Part shown: one piece after another, positions 17,167-23,252 of the stretch
How positions within the stretch are numbered: the stretch's first letter is position 1
How the letters are laid out: each line of letters opens with the position of its first letter
From: Lactobacillus kalixensis DSM 16043
Lineage (GTDB): Bacteria; Bacillota; Bacilli; Lactobacillales; Lactobacillaceae
Assembly: GCF_001434335.1 (NCBI RefSeq)
Contig: NZ_AZFM01000021.1
Span: forward strand, 1 to 32,628
Length of the DNA: 32,628 nt
Reading direction: 5' to 3'
Notes under the pieces: model-generated
Told to the model about the DNA's origin: nothing
Databases searched by the model: none
What the model saw: only the letters and a program-made list of their open reading frames with translations
Position numbers and translations under genes: made by a program

Positions 17167-17200
17167 AACCTCAAAAGCGATATACTTTTGGGGTTTTGTT
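17167..17200 (+). terminator. Terminator after the Mub-repeat cluster
   Basis: AACCTCAAAAG (17167-17177) pairs with CTTTTGGGGTT (17185-17195), one G-U pair, followed by TTGTTG. Confidence 0.8.
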
Positions 17201-17217
17201 GTCTATATGAGATTAAA

Positions 17218-17528
17218 CAAGCATCAATCTTCAGTAATGAACAAGATAAAGGATCGATCAAGATCAAGTTCTATCAATGGTTTTATGAGGGCCCTCCAGG
17301 TATTGGTAAAACTACGTTTGCTAGAGTAATTGCTGAGCATACTAAAAAAGATACGGTTAAAATTATCAGTATGTCCATGACGCGGCTGATAAGTTGACTA
17401 ATATGCAGACTATGCCAGATAATTTGATTGTACATGAGTATTATTATCCAACTGAATAAGGACATGAAGATCGCTTTAAAAAGCAGCTTGCACTTGCACA
17501 AATAATAAAATGGCATGAAAGGTACTGA
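17218..17528 (+). pseudogene. Decayed P-loop NTPase/kinase-like gene
   Basis: One frame reads KQASIFSNEQDKGSIKIK and then a clean Walker A, EGPPGIGKTTFARVIAEHT, followed by KDTVKIISM before a TGA at 17395. From about 17376 the next frame continues plausibly as HDAADKLTNMQTMPDN and IVHEYYYPTE, meets a TAA at 17457-17459, and goes on as GHEDRFKKQLALAQIIKWHERY to a TGA at 17526. So the gene has at least one frameshift and one internal stop. GPPGIGKTT plus the IISM strand suggests a small-molecule or nucleoside-type kinase, or a zeta-toxin-like fold, but the family cannot be fixed. The Fic gene begins nine bases after its end, so the two may once have been linked. Confidence 0.6.
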
Positions 17529-17536
17529 GAAGTTTT

Positions 17537-18328
17537 ATGAATAAAAATAATTTGGATCTTGCAAATTTTATTGTATCTTTTGGCAGTATGAACGGTTATA
17601 GTAGCACGATTTTACAAACTAAAAGAGCGTTGGATTTACATAATCTTTCCAATCTTTCTCATGAAGAGCATGATGGTGATCTTTTAAAAGATGCTTTAGA
17701 TGGAATTGAAGCTGCTCAAAAATATGGCTTTTCAACTAAGGGTATTATTGAGATAAATACAAGCTTCACACATAGTGAAGAAGACCCGACGATACCAGGG
17801 CACTTAAGAAATTCAGATAGTAATCCAAACGATGCAGTAGTAATTCTACTTGATCCTAAGGGTTCAACGGAAGGGGCATATTTTGCACCTAGTGATATTA
17901 CAGAAGAGGATTTGGATAAAATCGTAAATGAATACAATTCTTCTGATAAAAACGTCAAGGATGCTTGGAGAGTATTTGCTCGAATTTCTAAACTTCAACC
18001 GTTTCAAGATGGGAACAAGAGAACAGCTTTGATTGCAGCGAATGCTGCTTATAATACTTGGAATAGCAAGGAATACTTAACTTTACCATTCGATAATATT
18101 GACCATGCTGAATTCATGATTAATTTAATGAGGTACTATAAAGCAAAGGATAATGAAGCAGAAGATAAGGCGTTAGAGAGAATGGTAGCTACATTGCCTA
18201 GCCCTAAGGAAGTTCAATATCATTTAGATCATGAAGTAAAGTTAGAAAACGTTGATATTAATGATTTAAAAACGAAGAATGTAAAATCATTTTATAAAAA
18301 CGTCAAAAGTCATGGGTTAGATAAATAG
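17537..18328 (+). CDS. Second Fic-domain protein, also with Gln for the catalytic His
   Basis: A 263-residue protein. The motif QPFQDGNKRTAL lies at residues 154-165; in Doc and Fic toxins this is HPFxDGNKRTAL, so only the base His is changed, to Gln154. Upstream, the flap region and a long N-terminal helical part (GYSSTILQTKRALDLHN) are present. It shares the GNKR-x-A-x-x-AAN pattern with the Fic protein at 3445, but the two differ elsewhere. The start at 17537 has only a weak ribosome site (GAGAAG close to the ATG; AAAGG further away). No HTH partner follows; a terminator comes right after the stop. It may be an inactive or altered-activity Fic. Confidence 0.8.
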   Translation: MNKNNLDLANFIVSFGSMNGYSSTILQTKRALDLHNLSNLSHEEHDGDLLKDALDGIEAAQKYGFSTKGIIEINTSFTHSEEDPTIPGHLRNSDSNPNDAVVILLDPKGSTEGAYFAPSDITEEDLDKIVNEYNSSDKNVKDAWRVFARISKLQPFQDGNKRTALIAANAAYNTWNSKEYLTLPFDNIDHAEFMINLMRYYKAKDNEAEDKALERMVATLPSPKEVQYHLDHEVKLENVDINDLKTKNVKSFYKNVKSHGLDK

Positions 18329-18335
18329 GTTCGTG

Positions 18336-18364
18336 AAGAGATGGAAGTCATTCATCTCTTTTTT
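18336..18364 (+). terminator. Terminator after the second Fic gene
   Basis: AAGAGATG (18336-18343) pairs with CATCTCTT (18353-18360), followed by TTTT. Confidence 0.8.
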
Positions 18365-18405
18365 AATGTAAACAAATTCATACTGCTAGTGTAATGAATT
18401 TTCGT

Positions 18406-18477
18406 AATTATAGTAATCGTAATTACAGTAATCATACTTTAGTAATCACAATTACAGGCATTATGATTACTGTAATT
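18406..18477. repeat. 15-bp direct repeats with a 16-bp perfect inverted repeat
   Basis: AATTATAGTAATCGT (18406-18420) is followed by AATTACAGTAATCAT (18421-18435) and a weaker third copy to 18450. AATTACAGTAATCATA (18421-18436) also has a perfect reverse complement at 18462-18477, 25 bp apart. GTAATC/GATTAC occurs at every unit. It has no T-run and no role as a terminator, so an operator or protein-binding array for the small gene at 18603 is possible. The rest of the gap 18329-18749 shows no other gene than that small one. Confidence 0.6.
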
Positions 18478-18602
18478 CAACTTATGTTAGCAGAATGCTG
18501 TACACCACGTGCATAGCGCCATGTTAAATTAACAGTTTTAATCTGTCCTAATCCCAATATACTTATAAGTAAATAAATCAAAAGAAAAAGAAGTACAGAG
18601 TA

Positions 18603-18698
18603 ATGAAGAATAAATTCTGGAAGAAATTCATATTAATTGCATCAAGTGCTTTAACTGTTGTGTCACTACATAATTCATCCGCTTTTATTTCACTATAA
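18603..18698 (+). CDS. 31-residue peptide with signal-like N-terminus, perhaps a truncated secreted protein
   Basis: MKNKFWKKFILIASSALTVV, then SLHNSSAFISL and a stop. A positive N-terminus, a hydrophobic core and SSA before a likely cut give a textbook signal peptide with almost nothing behind it. AGAAGTACAGAG upstream is a poor ribosome site. It is either the start of a lost secreted protein or a real tiny exported peptide. Confidence 0.4.
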   Translation: MKNKFWKKFILIASSALTVVSLHNSSAFISL

Positions 18699-18749
18699 AA
18701 GATTATGGTTATAAACATTATAATAATATGTGAGAAAGAAGGTATAAAG

Positions 18750-20138
18750 ATGTTTATCGGGAGAGAAACAGAACTTGAAAGTCTAACAGAGCACTATCAA
18801 TCAGATCAGTTTGAATGCGCGATTATTTATGGTCGTCGCCGTATTGGGAAAACTGAGTTGATCTCACATTTTTCAAAAGATAGGCCCAGCATTTTTTATA
18901 CGGCAACTCAGGAAAATGCGGAATCGAATTTGATCAGAATGAGTAATGCGCTGAACTTTTTTGAAAATTCTGAAAACCACTCTGGGCCGGTATACCAGAA
19001 CTTTGATCAATTGCTTGACCGAGTTGCTGAACTGTCAAAGAAAAAAAGAATTATCTTTGTGATAGATGAATACCCGTATTTAGCAGAGTCTTATCCAGGA
19101 TTTAGTTCACTATTGCAAGCCCATATTGACCAGCAATTTAAAAACACGAAACTATTTTTGATCTTGTGTGGATCTTCAATGTCCTTTATGGAGAAGCAAG
19201 TCTTGGGTTATCAAAGTCCATTATATGGAAGGAGAACTTTGCAACTTAAGCTTGAGCCATTTTCTTTCAATGAAACTCAGCAAATGCTACCGAATGTTGA
19301 TAAAGCTGATGCGTTTGCGCTTCATGCTATTTCCGGTGGAATTCCACAATATTTAAGTTATTTTGCTAATAAAAGAAGCGTTAAAGAAGCTATCATCGAC
19401 TGTTTTCTAAAAAAAGATGGTCGCTTATTTGAAGAACCCAATAATTTGCTTAAGCAAGAATTAAGAGAGCTGGCAAACTATAATTCCATTATTTCGGCAA
19501 TTGCCAACGGTGCTTCAAGGCTCAACGACATTGCAATGACAACTAAGATCCCGGCTACGTCGATTAAATCCTATTTAGATAATTTGAGTGAATTGGAAAT
19601 TATTCAGAGAAAGGTTCCGATTACTGAAATAAATAAGCGAAGTAAGAAAGCTATTTATCAGATTAACGATGGAATGTTTCGGTTTTGGTACCGTTTTGTT
19701 CCAGCAAGATTAACCTTGATTGAGCGGGGGATGACTGATATTGCTTGGAACGGGATCGAATCTAACCTTAACCATTTTTTGGGACCTGCTTTTGAAAAGT
19801 TGGCACAAGATTATTTGTGGAATCATTATGATGTTGAAAGGACGCCATTTACTAACTTAGGTAACTGGTGGGGCGCAGATAAGCGAACAAGAGAGCAAGT
19901 TGAATTAGATATTTTGGGCTTTTCTAGTGATAATCCAATGTTTGGTGTTTTTGGTGAATGCAAGTGGCGCAATGAGCCGATTAGCAAAGATATTTTGGAA
20001 AAATTGATTTTCAATTCTAATCTGTTTAATTATCCAAAAAAATATTACTATCTATTTTCTAAAGTTGGTTTCACTGACGAATGTCAAAAACTAGCAAAAG
20101 AAATCGATTGTAAGTTAATTACTTTCAAAGAAATGTAA
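18750..20138 (+). CDS. ATPase_2/DUF234 family AAA ATPase
   Basis: A 462-residue protein. The start at 18750 follows GAAAGAAGG; the ATG at 18705 has no ribosome site. Walker A is GRRRIGKTE (28-36) and Walker B is IIFVIDEYPYLAES, typical of the archaeal-type ATPase_2 (PF01637) group in gut bacteria. A winged-helix part follows (ATSIKSYLDNLSELEIIQRK). The C-terminal DUF234 region has ELDILGF then FGECKW, an E/D-(x)n-ExK pattern like a PD-(D/E)xK nuclease core. The physical role of this family is not known; DNA-linked or stress roles have been suggested from structure. It is a lone gene with its own spacer upstream. Confidence 0.85.
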   Translation: MFIGRETELESLTEHYQSDQFECAIIYGRRRIGKTELISHFSKDRPSIFYTATQENAESNLIRMSNALNFFENSENHSGPVYQNFDQLLDRVAELSKKKRIIFVIDEYPYLAESYPGFSSLLQAHIDQQFKNTKLFLILCGSSMSFMEKQVLGYQSPLYGRRTLQLKLEPFSFNETQQMLPNVDKADAFALHAISGGIPQYLSYFANKRSVKEAIIDCFLKKDGRLFEEPNNLLKQELRELANYNSIISAIANGASRLNDIAMTTKIPATSIKSYLDNLSELEIIQRKVPITEINKRSKKAIYQINDGMFRFWYRFVPARLTLIERGMTDIAWNGIESNLNHFLGPAFEKLAQDYLWNHYDVERTPFTNLGNWWGADKRTREQVELDILGFSSDNPMFGVFGECKWRNEPISKDILEKLIFNSNLFNYPKKYYYLFSKVGFTDECQKLAKEIDCKLITFKEM

Positions 20139-20163
20139 GTTGTAGAATTTTTTGTTAATCCTT

Positions 20164-20204
20164 TTAGTAAATTCTTTACTAATTTGCTAAATTAACTGTA
20201 TACT
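20164..20204 (+). promoter_or_regulatory. Promoter and operator of the LacI-type gene
   Basis: TTAGTAAA-ttc-TTTACTAA (20164-20182) is a perfect 8-bp inverted repeat. The right arm overlaps a -35 (TTTACT, 20175-20180), 18 bp from the -10 TATACT (20199-20204). A palindrome over the -35 fits autorepression by the LacI-family product. Confidence 0.55.
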
Positions 20205-20235
20205 TTAGTTAAGATTAATTAGAAAAGAAATTACT

Positions 20236-21252
20236 ATGACAACAATCAAAGAAATTGCAGAAAAGGCAGGCTACTCACCAGCCACTGTTTCGCGGCTGCT
20301 AAATAATGACACTAACCTGTCGATTACTGCAGATACTAAAAATAAAATTTTAGAAATCGCCAACCAATTAGGTTACTGGAAAAATCATGAACGCAAGAAG
20401 TTGAAGCCAACTATTGCGCTGCTTTATCGCGATGATGATACTGAACAGCTTCAAGACGAATACTTCACCAGCTTGAAGGACAAGGTTAACGAAATTACTA
20501 AGCGTGAAAAGCTAGAGATTCACACTTTTCATGATATTTCTGAATTGATCAAAAAAGCGACTAACTTCCAAGGCTTCATTGCAATCGGTACTAACAAACC
20601 CGAAATTCTCGAGATGAAGCGACTACACGAAGTTTTACCAAATGGCGTGTTCATCGATACGAATCCGATGCCGAAATTGTTCGATACAGTGAAGCCAAAC
20701 TTGGCACTTACTGTTGAAGATGCAGTTGATCGCGTGGTTGAAGCAGGCTATAAGCGAGTTGGTTTTCTTGGAATTAGTGAAAAGTTAAATCACATGCGGG
20801 ACGTTAGAAACGTTGCTTTTAACGAATGCATGTGGAAGTTCGCTGATAAGATCGAAGATAACTACGAGATAGTTTATGCTAAGCAATACAGTGTTGAAGA
20901 AGGTTACCGTTCAGGGAAGAAGTTCCTGGAGGATATGAAGAATGATAAGGTAAAACTGCCCGATGTAATTATCTCTGCATCAGATACTTTGACTGCAGGC
21001 TTGCTTCAAGCCTTTAACGAAAAGGGGATTAACGTTCCAAAAGATATAGCGGTTGTAAGTATCAACAACAGTAAGGTCGCAAACTTTGTGTCGCCGCCGC
21101 TTTCTTCTTACAATGTGGATCAAGATAAGATGGTGGAGCTTGCGATGCAGCTGCTAATTGATCATATTATGGATCCGAAGCGCCAGCCGGTTGAGATGCT
21201 GCTCAATACGGAGTTGGTAGTGCGCAAGAGTTTTGTGCCGAAGGGTAGATAG
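20236..21252 (+). CDS. LacI/GalR-family transcriptional regulator
   Basis: A 338-residue regulator. The N-terminal HTH (TTIKEIAEKAGYSPATVSRL, then LNNDTNLSI) and hinge helix (LGYWKNHERKKLKP) are standard. The periplasmic-binding-like effector domain follows, with GFLGIS, PDVIISASDTLTAG and the SPPLSSYNVD stretch. These regulators bind a sugar or sugar phosphate. No sugar genes are nearby in this window, so the regulon is elsewhere. A palindrome over its promoter suggests self-control. Confidence 0.9.
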   Translation: MTTIKEIAEKAGYSPATVSRLLNNDTNLSITADTKNKILEIANQLGYWKNHERKKLKPTIALLYRDDDTEQLQDEYFTSLKDKVNEITKREKLEIHTFHDISELIKKATNFQGFIAIGTNKPEILEMKRLHEVLPNGVFIDTNPMPKLFDTVKPNLALTVEDAVDRVVEAGYKRVGFLGISEKLNHMRDVRNVAFNECMWKFADKIEDNYEIVYAKQYSVEEGYRSGKKFLEDMKNDKVKLPDVIISASDTLTAGLLQAFNEKGINVPKDIAVVSINNSKVANFVSPPLSSYNVDQDKMVELAMQLLIDHIMDPKRQPVEMLLNTELVVRKSFVPKGR

Positions 21253-21393
21253 AAAAGGTCTATAAATTAAGATCAATCAAAAACTGATCTACACAATTTA
21301 GGTATTTTTAGCCTAATCTGTGTTACATTGACATGAATAGGCTAAGCTTAATTAAATTTCTTAAAAAACTTTAGTCTTAAGAGTAACATGATG

Positions 21394-21412
21394 ATGAGCT
21401 GTAACAGCTCAT
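21394..21412. terminator. Perfect hairpin downstream of the LacI-type gene
   Basis: ATGAGCTGT-a-ACAGCTCAT is a perfect inverted repeat followed by GTTTCCTT. It may act as a weak terminator. The rest of 21253-21493 contains two shorter inverted repeats (for example AGATCA and TGATCT near 21281-21302) and no gene that I can support. Confidence 0.4.
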
Positions 21413-21493
21413 GTTTCCTTATTCGTAATCGTTTGTGCTCGTTATGAATAAAAAGTTATATCGTTAATCTATATTTATATCTATATTGTTTAA

Positions 21494-21524
21494 AAAGGAG
21501 GGTTGTCTCACCCCTCCTTTTTTT
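21494..21524. terminator. Bidirectional terminator
   Basis: AAAGGAGGG (21494-21502) pairs with CCCTCCTTT (21512-21520), with T-runs on both strands. It separates the LacI-type gene from the convergent gene at 21541. Confidence 0.9.
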
Positions 21525-21540
21525 GCTCTTAATTCAAAAA

Positions 21541-22314
21541 TTAATCCCACCAGCCATAGAATTTTTCAAAATCTTTGGCTAATGCCTGGAAATCTTTTGC
21601 TTTTAAATCATCTGCAGCTTTCATAATTTCTCGGCTGACAACTCGATAATCTGCATGGTAACTATAGTGAATATAGTTATGTGACCAAATTCGAAGATAC
21701 AAAATCAAAAAACTCTGACATTCTTTATGTTTCCTACAAAAATCAGCTAATTCTTGTCCGATTAAAGCCTTGTATTCTCTGACTTCTTTATCAAAAACTT
21801 CCTTTTCTTCAGGAGTAGATTTCAAAATGTCAGGTTCATTCTCTGTATCCAACTCTATTGTGATTGAACCATTTGGATGAACGATTTTTTTGCGCATGGC
21901 GCTAGAAAATTTCAAGGACAACGCTTTTCTGTATTCGGGTGAATTTACTCTAGCTGCATTTGTTGGACCACCATCATCCAATATATCTAAATCTTTTACG
22001 ATTTTCTTGGCAAGTCCAGGATCAAATAGATTAATTATATTGGTAACAAAGTATGTATGTTCCCACCATTTTGATGCACAAATGACATATTTTGCTTGTA
22101 GTAAAGTCAATGATGAAATTCGACTTAAAGCTCTAGCTAGTCTATTAGTATCACGCTTGTTGAAAGAACAGTATAACTTTTTTCTCCAGTTAGGAAGATA
22201 TAAATTTCGCTTCATTAGATATTTTTCTGGATGGTAGTCAAAATGGTCGTTATTTAGATTTTTGTTAATTACCCAATAGTCATGTTTTGACATTTTTTGA
22301 TAATTTTTTGTCAT
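21541..22314 (-). CDS. Protein of unknown function
   Basis: A 257-residue protein I do not recognise. It is rich in aromatic and basic residues (KYLMKRNLYLPNWRKKLYCSF; SKWWEHTYFV; LRIWSHNYIHYSYHADY), with a probably helical C-terminal half (EEKEVFDKEVREYKALIGQE) and a WW near the end. There is no signal peptide or membrane segment and no metal or nucleotide motif. AAAGGA lies ten bases before the ATG. A second possible start, MSKHDYW, is seven codons in. A 16-bp palindrome sits about 70 bp upstream. Its isolated setting among decayed genes suggests an accessory gene. Confidence 0.6.
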   Translation of the reverse strand: MTKNYQKMSKHDYWVINKNLNNDHFDYHPEKYLMKRNLYLPNWRKKLYCSFNKRDTNRLARALSRISSLTLLQAKYVICASKWWEHTYFVTNIINLFDPGLAKKIVKDLDILDDGGPTNAARVNSPEYRKALSLKFSSAMRKKIVHPNGSITIELDTENEPDILKSTPEEKEVFDKEVREYKALIGQELADFCRKHKECQSFLILYLRIWSHNYIHYSYHADYRVVSREIMKAADDLKAKDFQALAKDFEKFYGWWD

Positions 22315-22381
22315 AGGTGATTTGTCCTTTCTGTTGTGATCATATTGGTATAATTCGTTTTATCTTATTCAACTAAAAAGT

Positions 22382-22397
22382 GTTAAGTATACTTAAC
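22382..22397. promoter_or_regulatory. Perfect 16-bp palindrome, possible operator
   Basis: GTTAAGTATACTTAAC is fully self-complementary with no loop. It lies between two minus-strand genes, 68 bp upstream of the start of the unknown gene at 21541-22314. It is not followed by T residues, so a regulator site is more likely than a terminator. Confidence 0.5.
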
Positions 22398-22437
22398 AGA
22401 TAAATTGATGAGACAGAATGACCGCTATTTTGAAAAC

Positions 22438-22658
22438 TTAACGGAAATTATCGCTGAGTACATCCTCAATTTCATAAGGAAATAATAGTGAAGTCCATTT
22501 TTGCTTAGTTAGTAAATCAATTGCTTCTTTTTCTGTCATGTAGTTCCCACTTTTGCAAGCTTCAGCTACATCGGCAACCGTATCGTATTGATGCAAAACA
22601 TCATCTTAATGTTTTGTGTATCGTTATCTAGTAAACCGATTAATGCTTGTGAAGACAT
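22438..22658 (-). pseudogene. Small minus-strand gene broken by a frameshift
   Basis: AAGGAG stands six bases before the ATG at 22656-22658. The first frame reads MSSQALIGLLDNDTQNIK; the rest continues in the next frame as DVLHQYDTVADVAEACKSG, then NYMTEKEAIDLLTKQKW and FPYEIEDVLSDNFR to a stop at 22438. Restoring one base near 22604-22610 would give a protein of about 73 residues. The quality of both halves and the good ribosome site make this a real gene that has lost its frame (or a sequencing slip). Its family is not recognised. Confidence 0.6.
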
Positions 22659-22762
22659 AGTTATACTCCTTCGATTCTTTGAACATTAGTTTGCATAAAT
22701 AGATTAACATATGTTCGCATAAATGCACAAGAACTTTTTTTAAAATAAAAATTTGACCAAAA

Positions 22763-22804
22763 AAAGACTCCGGAAGACCTATGAATAGGACCTTTAGAGT
22801 CTTT
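22763..22804 (-). terminator. Terminator with T-run on the minus strand
   Basis: AAAGACTC (22763-22770) pairs with GAGTCTTT (22797-22804). Seven T residues follow on the minus strand and only three on the plus strand, so it stops a leftward transcript. No minus-strand gene is visible in 22810-23190, which leaves open an unannotated leftward RNA from that gap. Confidence 0.6.
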
Positions 22805-22905
22805 GATTAATATCATTATTTTGTTTGGTGAATTGGAAATTGTCGTTAGGTTAAAAGATATTTTTTAAAAGCAAAGTCATAACTTAACTTGGTATCATCA
22901 ATAAA

Positions 22906-22983
22906 CTTTGGTAAAAGAATAGTTGTAGTGAAAATATAACTGTAGTAAATAAATAATTGTGGTAAATATATAATTTACTACAA
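22906..22983 (+). repeat. Four tandem 17-bp iteron-like repeats plus an inverted copy
   Basis: Units at 22906-22922, 22923-22939, 22940-22956 and 22957-22973 line up without gaps on the consensus YTKTRGTAAAWAWATAR. A fifth, inverted core TTTACTACAA follows at 22974-22983. It lies about 50 bp upstream of a TATAAT. Such an exact period in A+T-rich DNA suggests a multi-site protein-binding array, either an operator or a replication-type iteron set. The gap 22659-23252 holds no protein gene that I can support. Confidence 0.7.
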
Positions 22984-23009
22984 AAAATGTTATTTGAAGT
23001 CTCAATAAG

Positions 23010-23037
23010 TTTTTGGGATAAAATTTTTGTTTATAAT
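23010..23037 (+). promoter_or_regulatory. Promoter for the putative small RNA
   Basis: A perfect TATAAT at 23032-23037 with a weak TTTTTG (23010-23015) 16 bp upstream. It sits between the 17-bp repeat array and the structured RNA region. Confidence 0.45.
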
Positions 23038-23042
23038 ATATT

Positions 23043-23188
23043 AAAGGTGGACTGATGGTTATATTGTATATGTAATAATACAAGTATCGACAGAATGATG
23101 TCGACCATGAAAATGGTCTTATAGAGTTTACTCAAAGTAATGAGCGAGGCATGTGTTTTTCGTTTGAAATGATGCATGCCTCTTTTTT
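23043..23188 (+). ncRNA. Putative small structured RNA with a six-codon leader ORF
   Basis: After the promoter comes AAAGGTGG and a short ORF, MVILYM (23055-23075). Then TCGACA/TGTCGA (23087-23092, 23099-23104) overlaps a clean 6-bp hairpin with a GAAA tetraloop (GACCAT-gaaa-ATGGTC, 23103-23118), and a terminator closes it: GAGGCATG (23146-23153) with CATGCCTC (23175-23182) and six T. No gene follows on the plus strand, so this is a free-standing transcript of about 145 nt or a leader left without its gene. No known family is recognised. Confidence 0.45.
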
Positions 23189-23192
23189 GTAC

Positions 23193-23231
23193 AAAAAAAT
23201 TCTACTAAACCAAAGCTGATTCAGTAGAATT
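23193..23231 (-). terminator. Terminator of the fibronectin-III protein gene
   Basis: AATTCTACT (23198-23206) pairs with AGTAGAATT (23223-23231), and seven T follow on the minus strand (23193-23199). Confidence 0.85.
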
Positions 23232-23252
23232 CTTTTATAGTTACTTATTCAA

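Noticed and set aside
21890-22237. Plus-strand ORF of 115 codons
   Set aside because: It lies wholly inside the better-supported minus-strand gene at 21541-22314 and lacks a ribosome site.
22898-23083. Minus-strand ORF of 61 codons across the 17-bp repeats
   Set aside because: Its product is a low-complexity Tyr/Ile/Phe string created by A+T-rich repeats; no ribosome site and no protein-like pattern.
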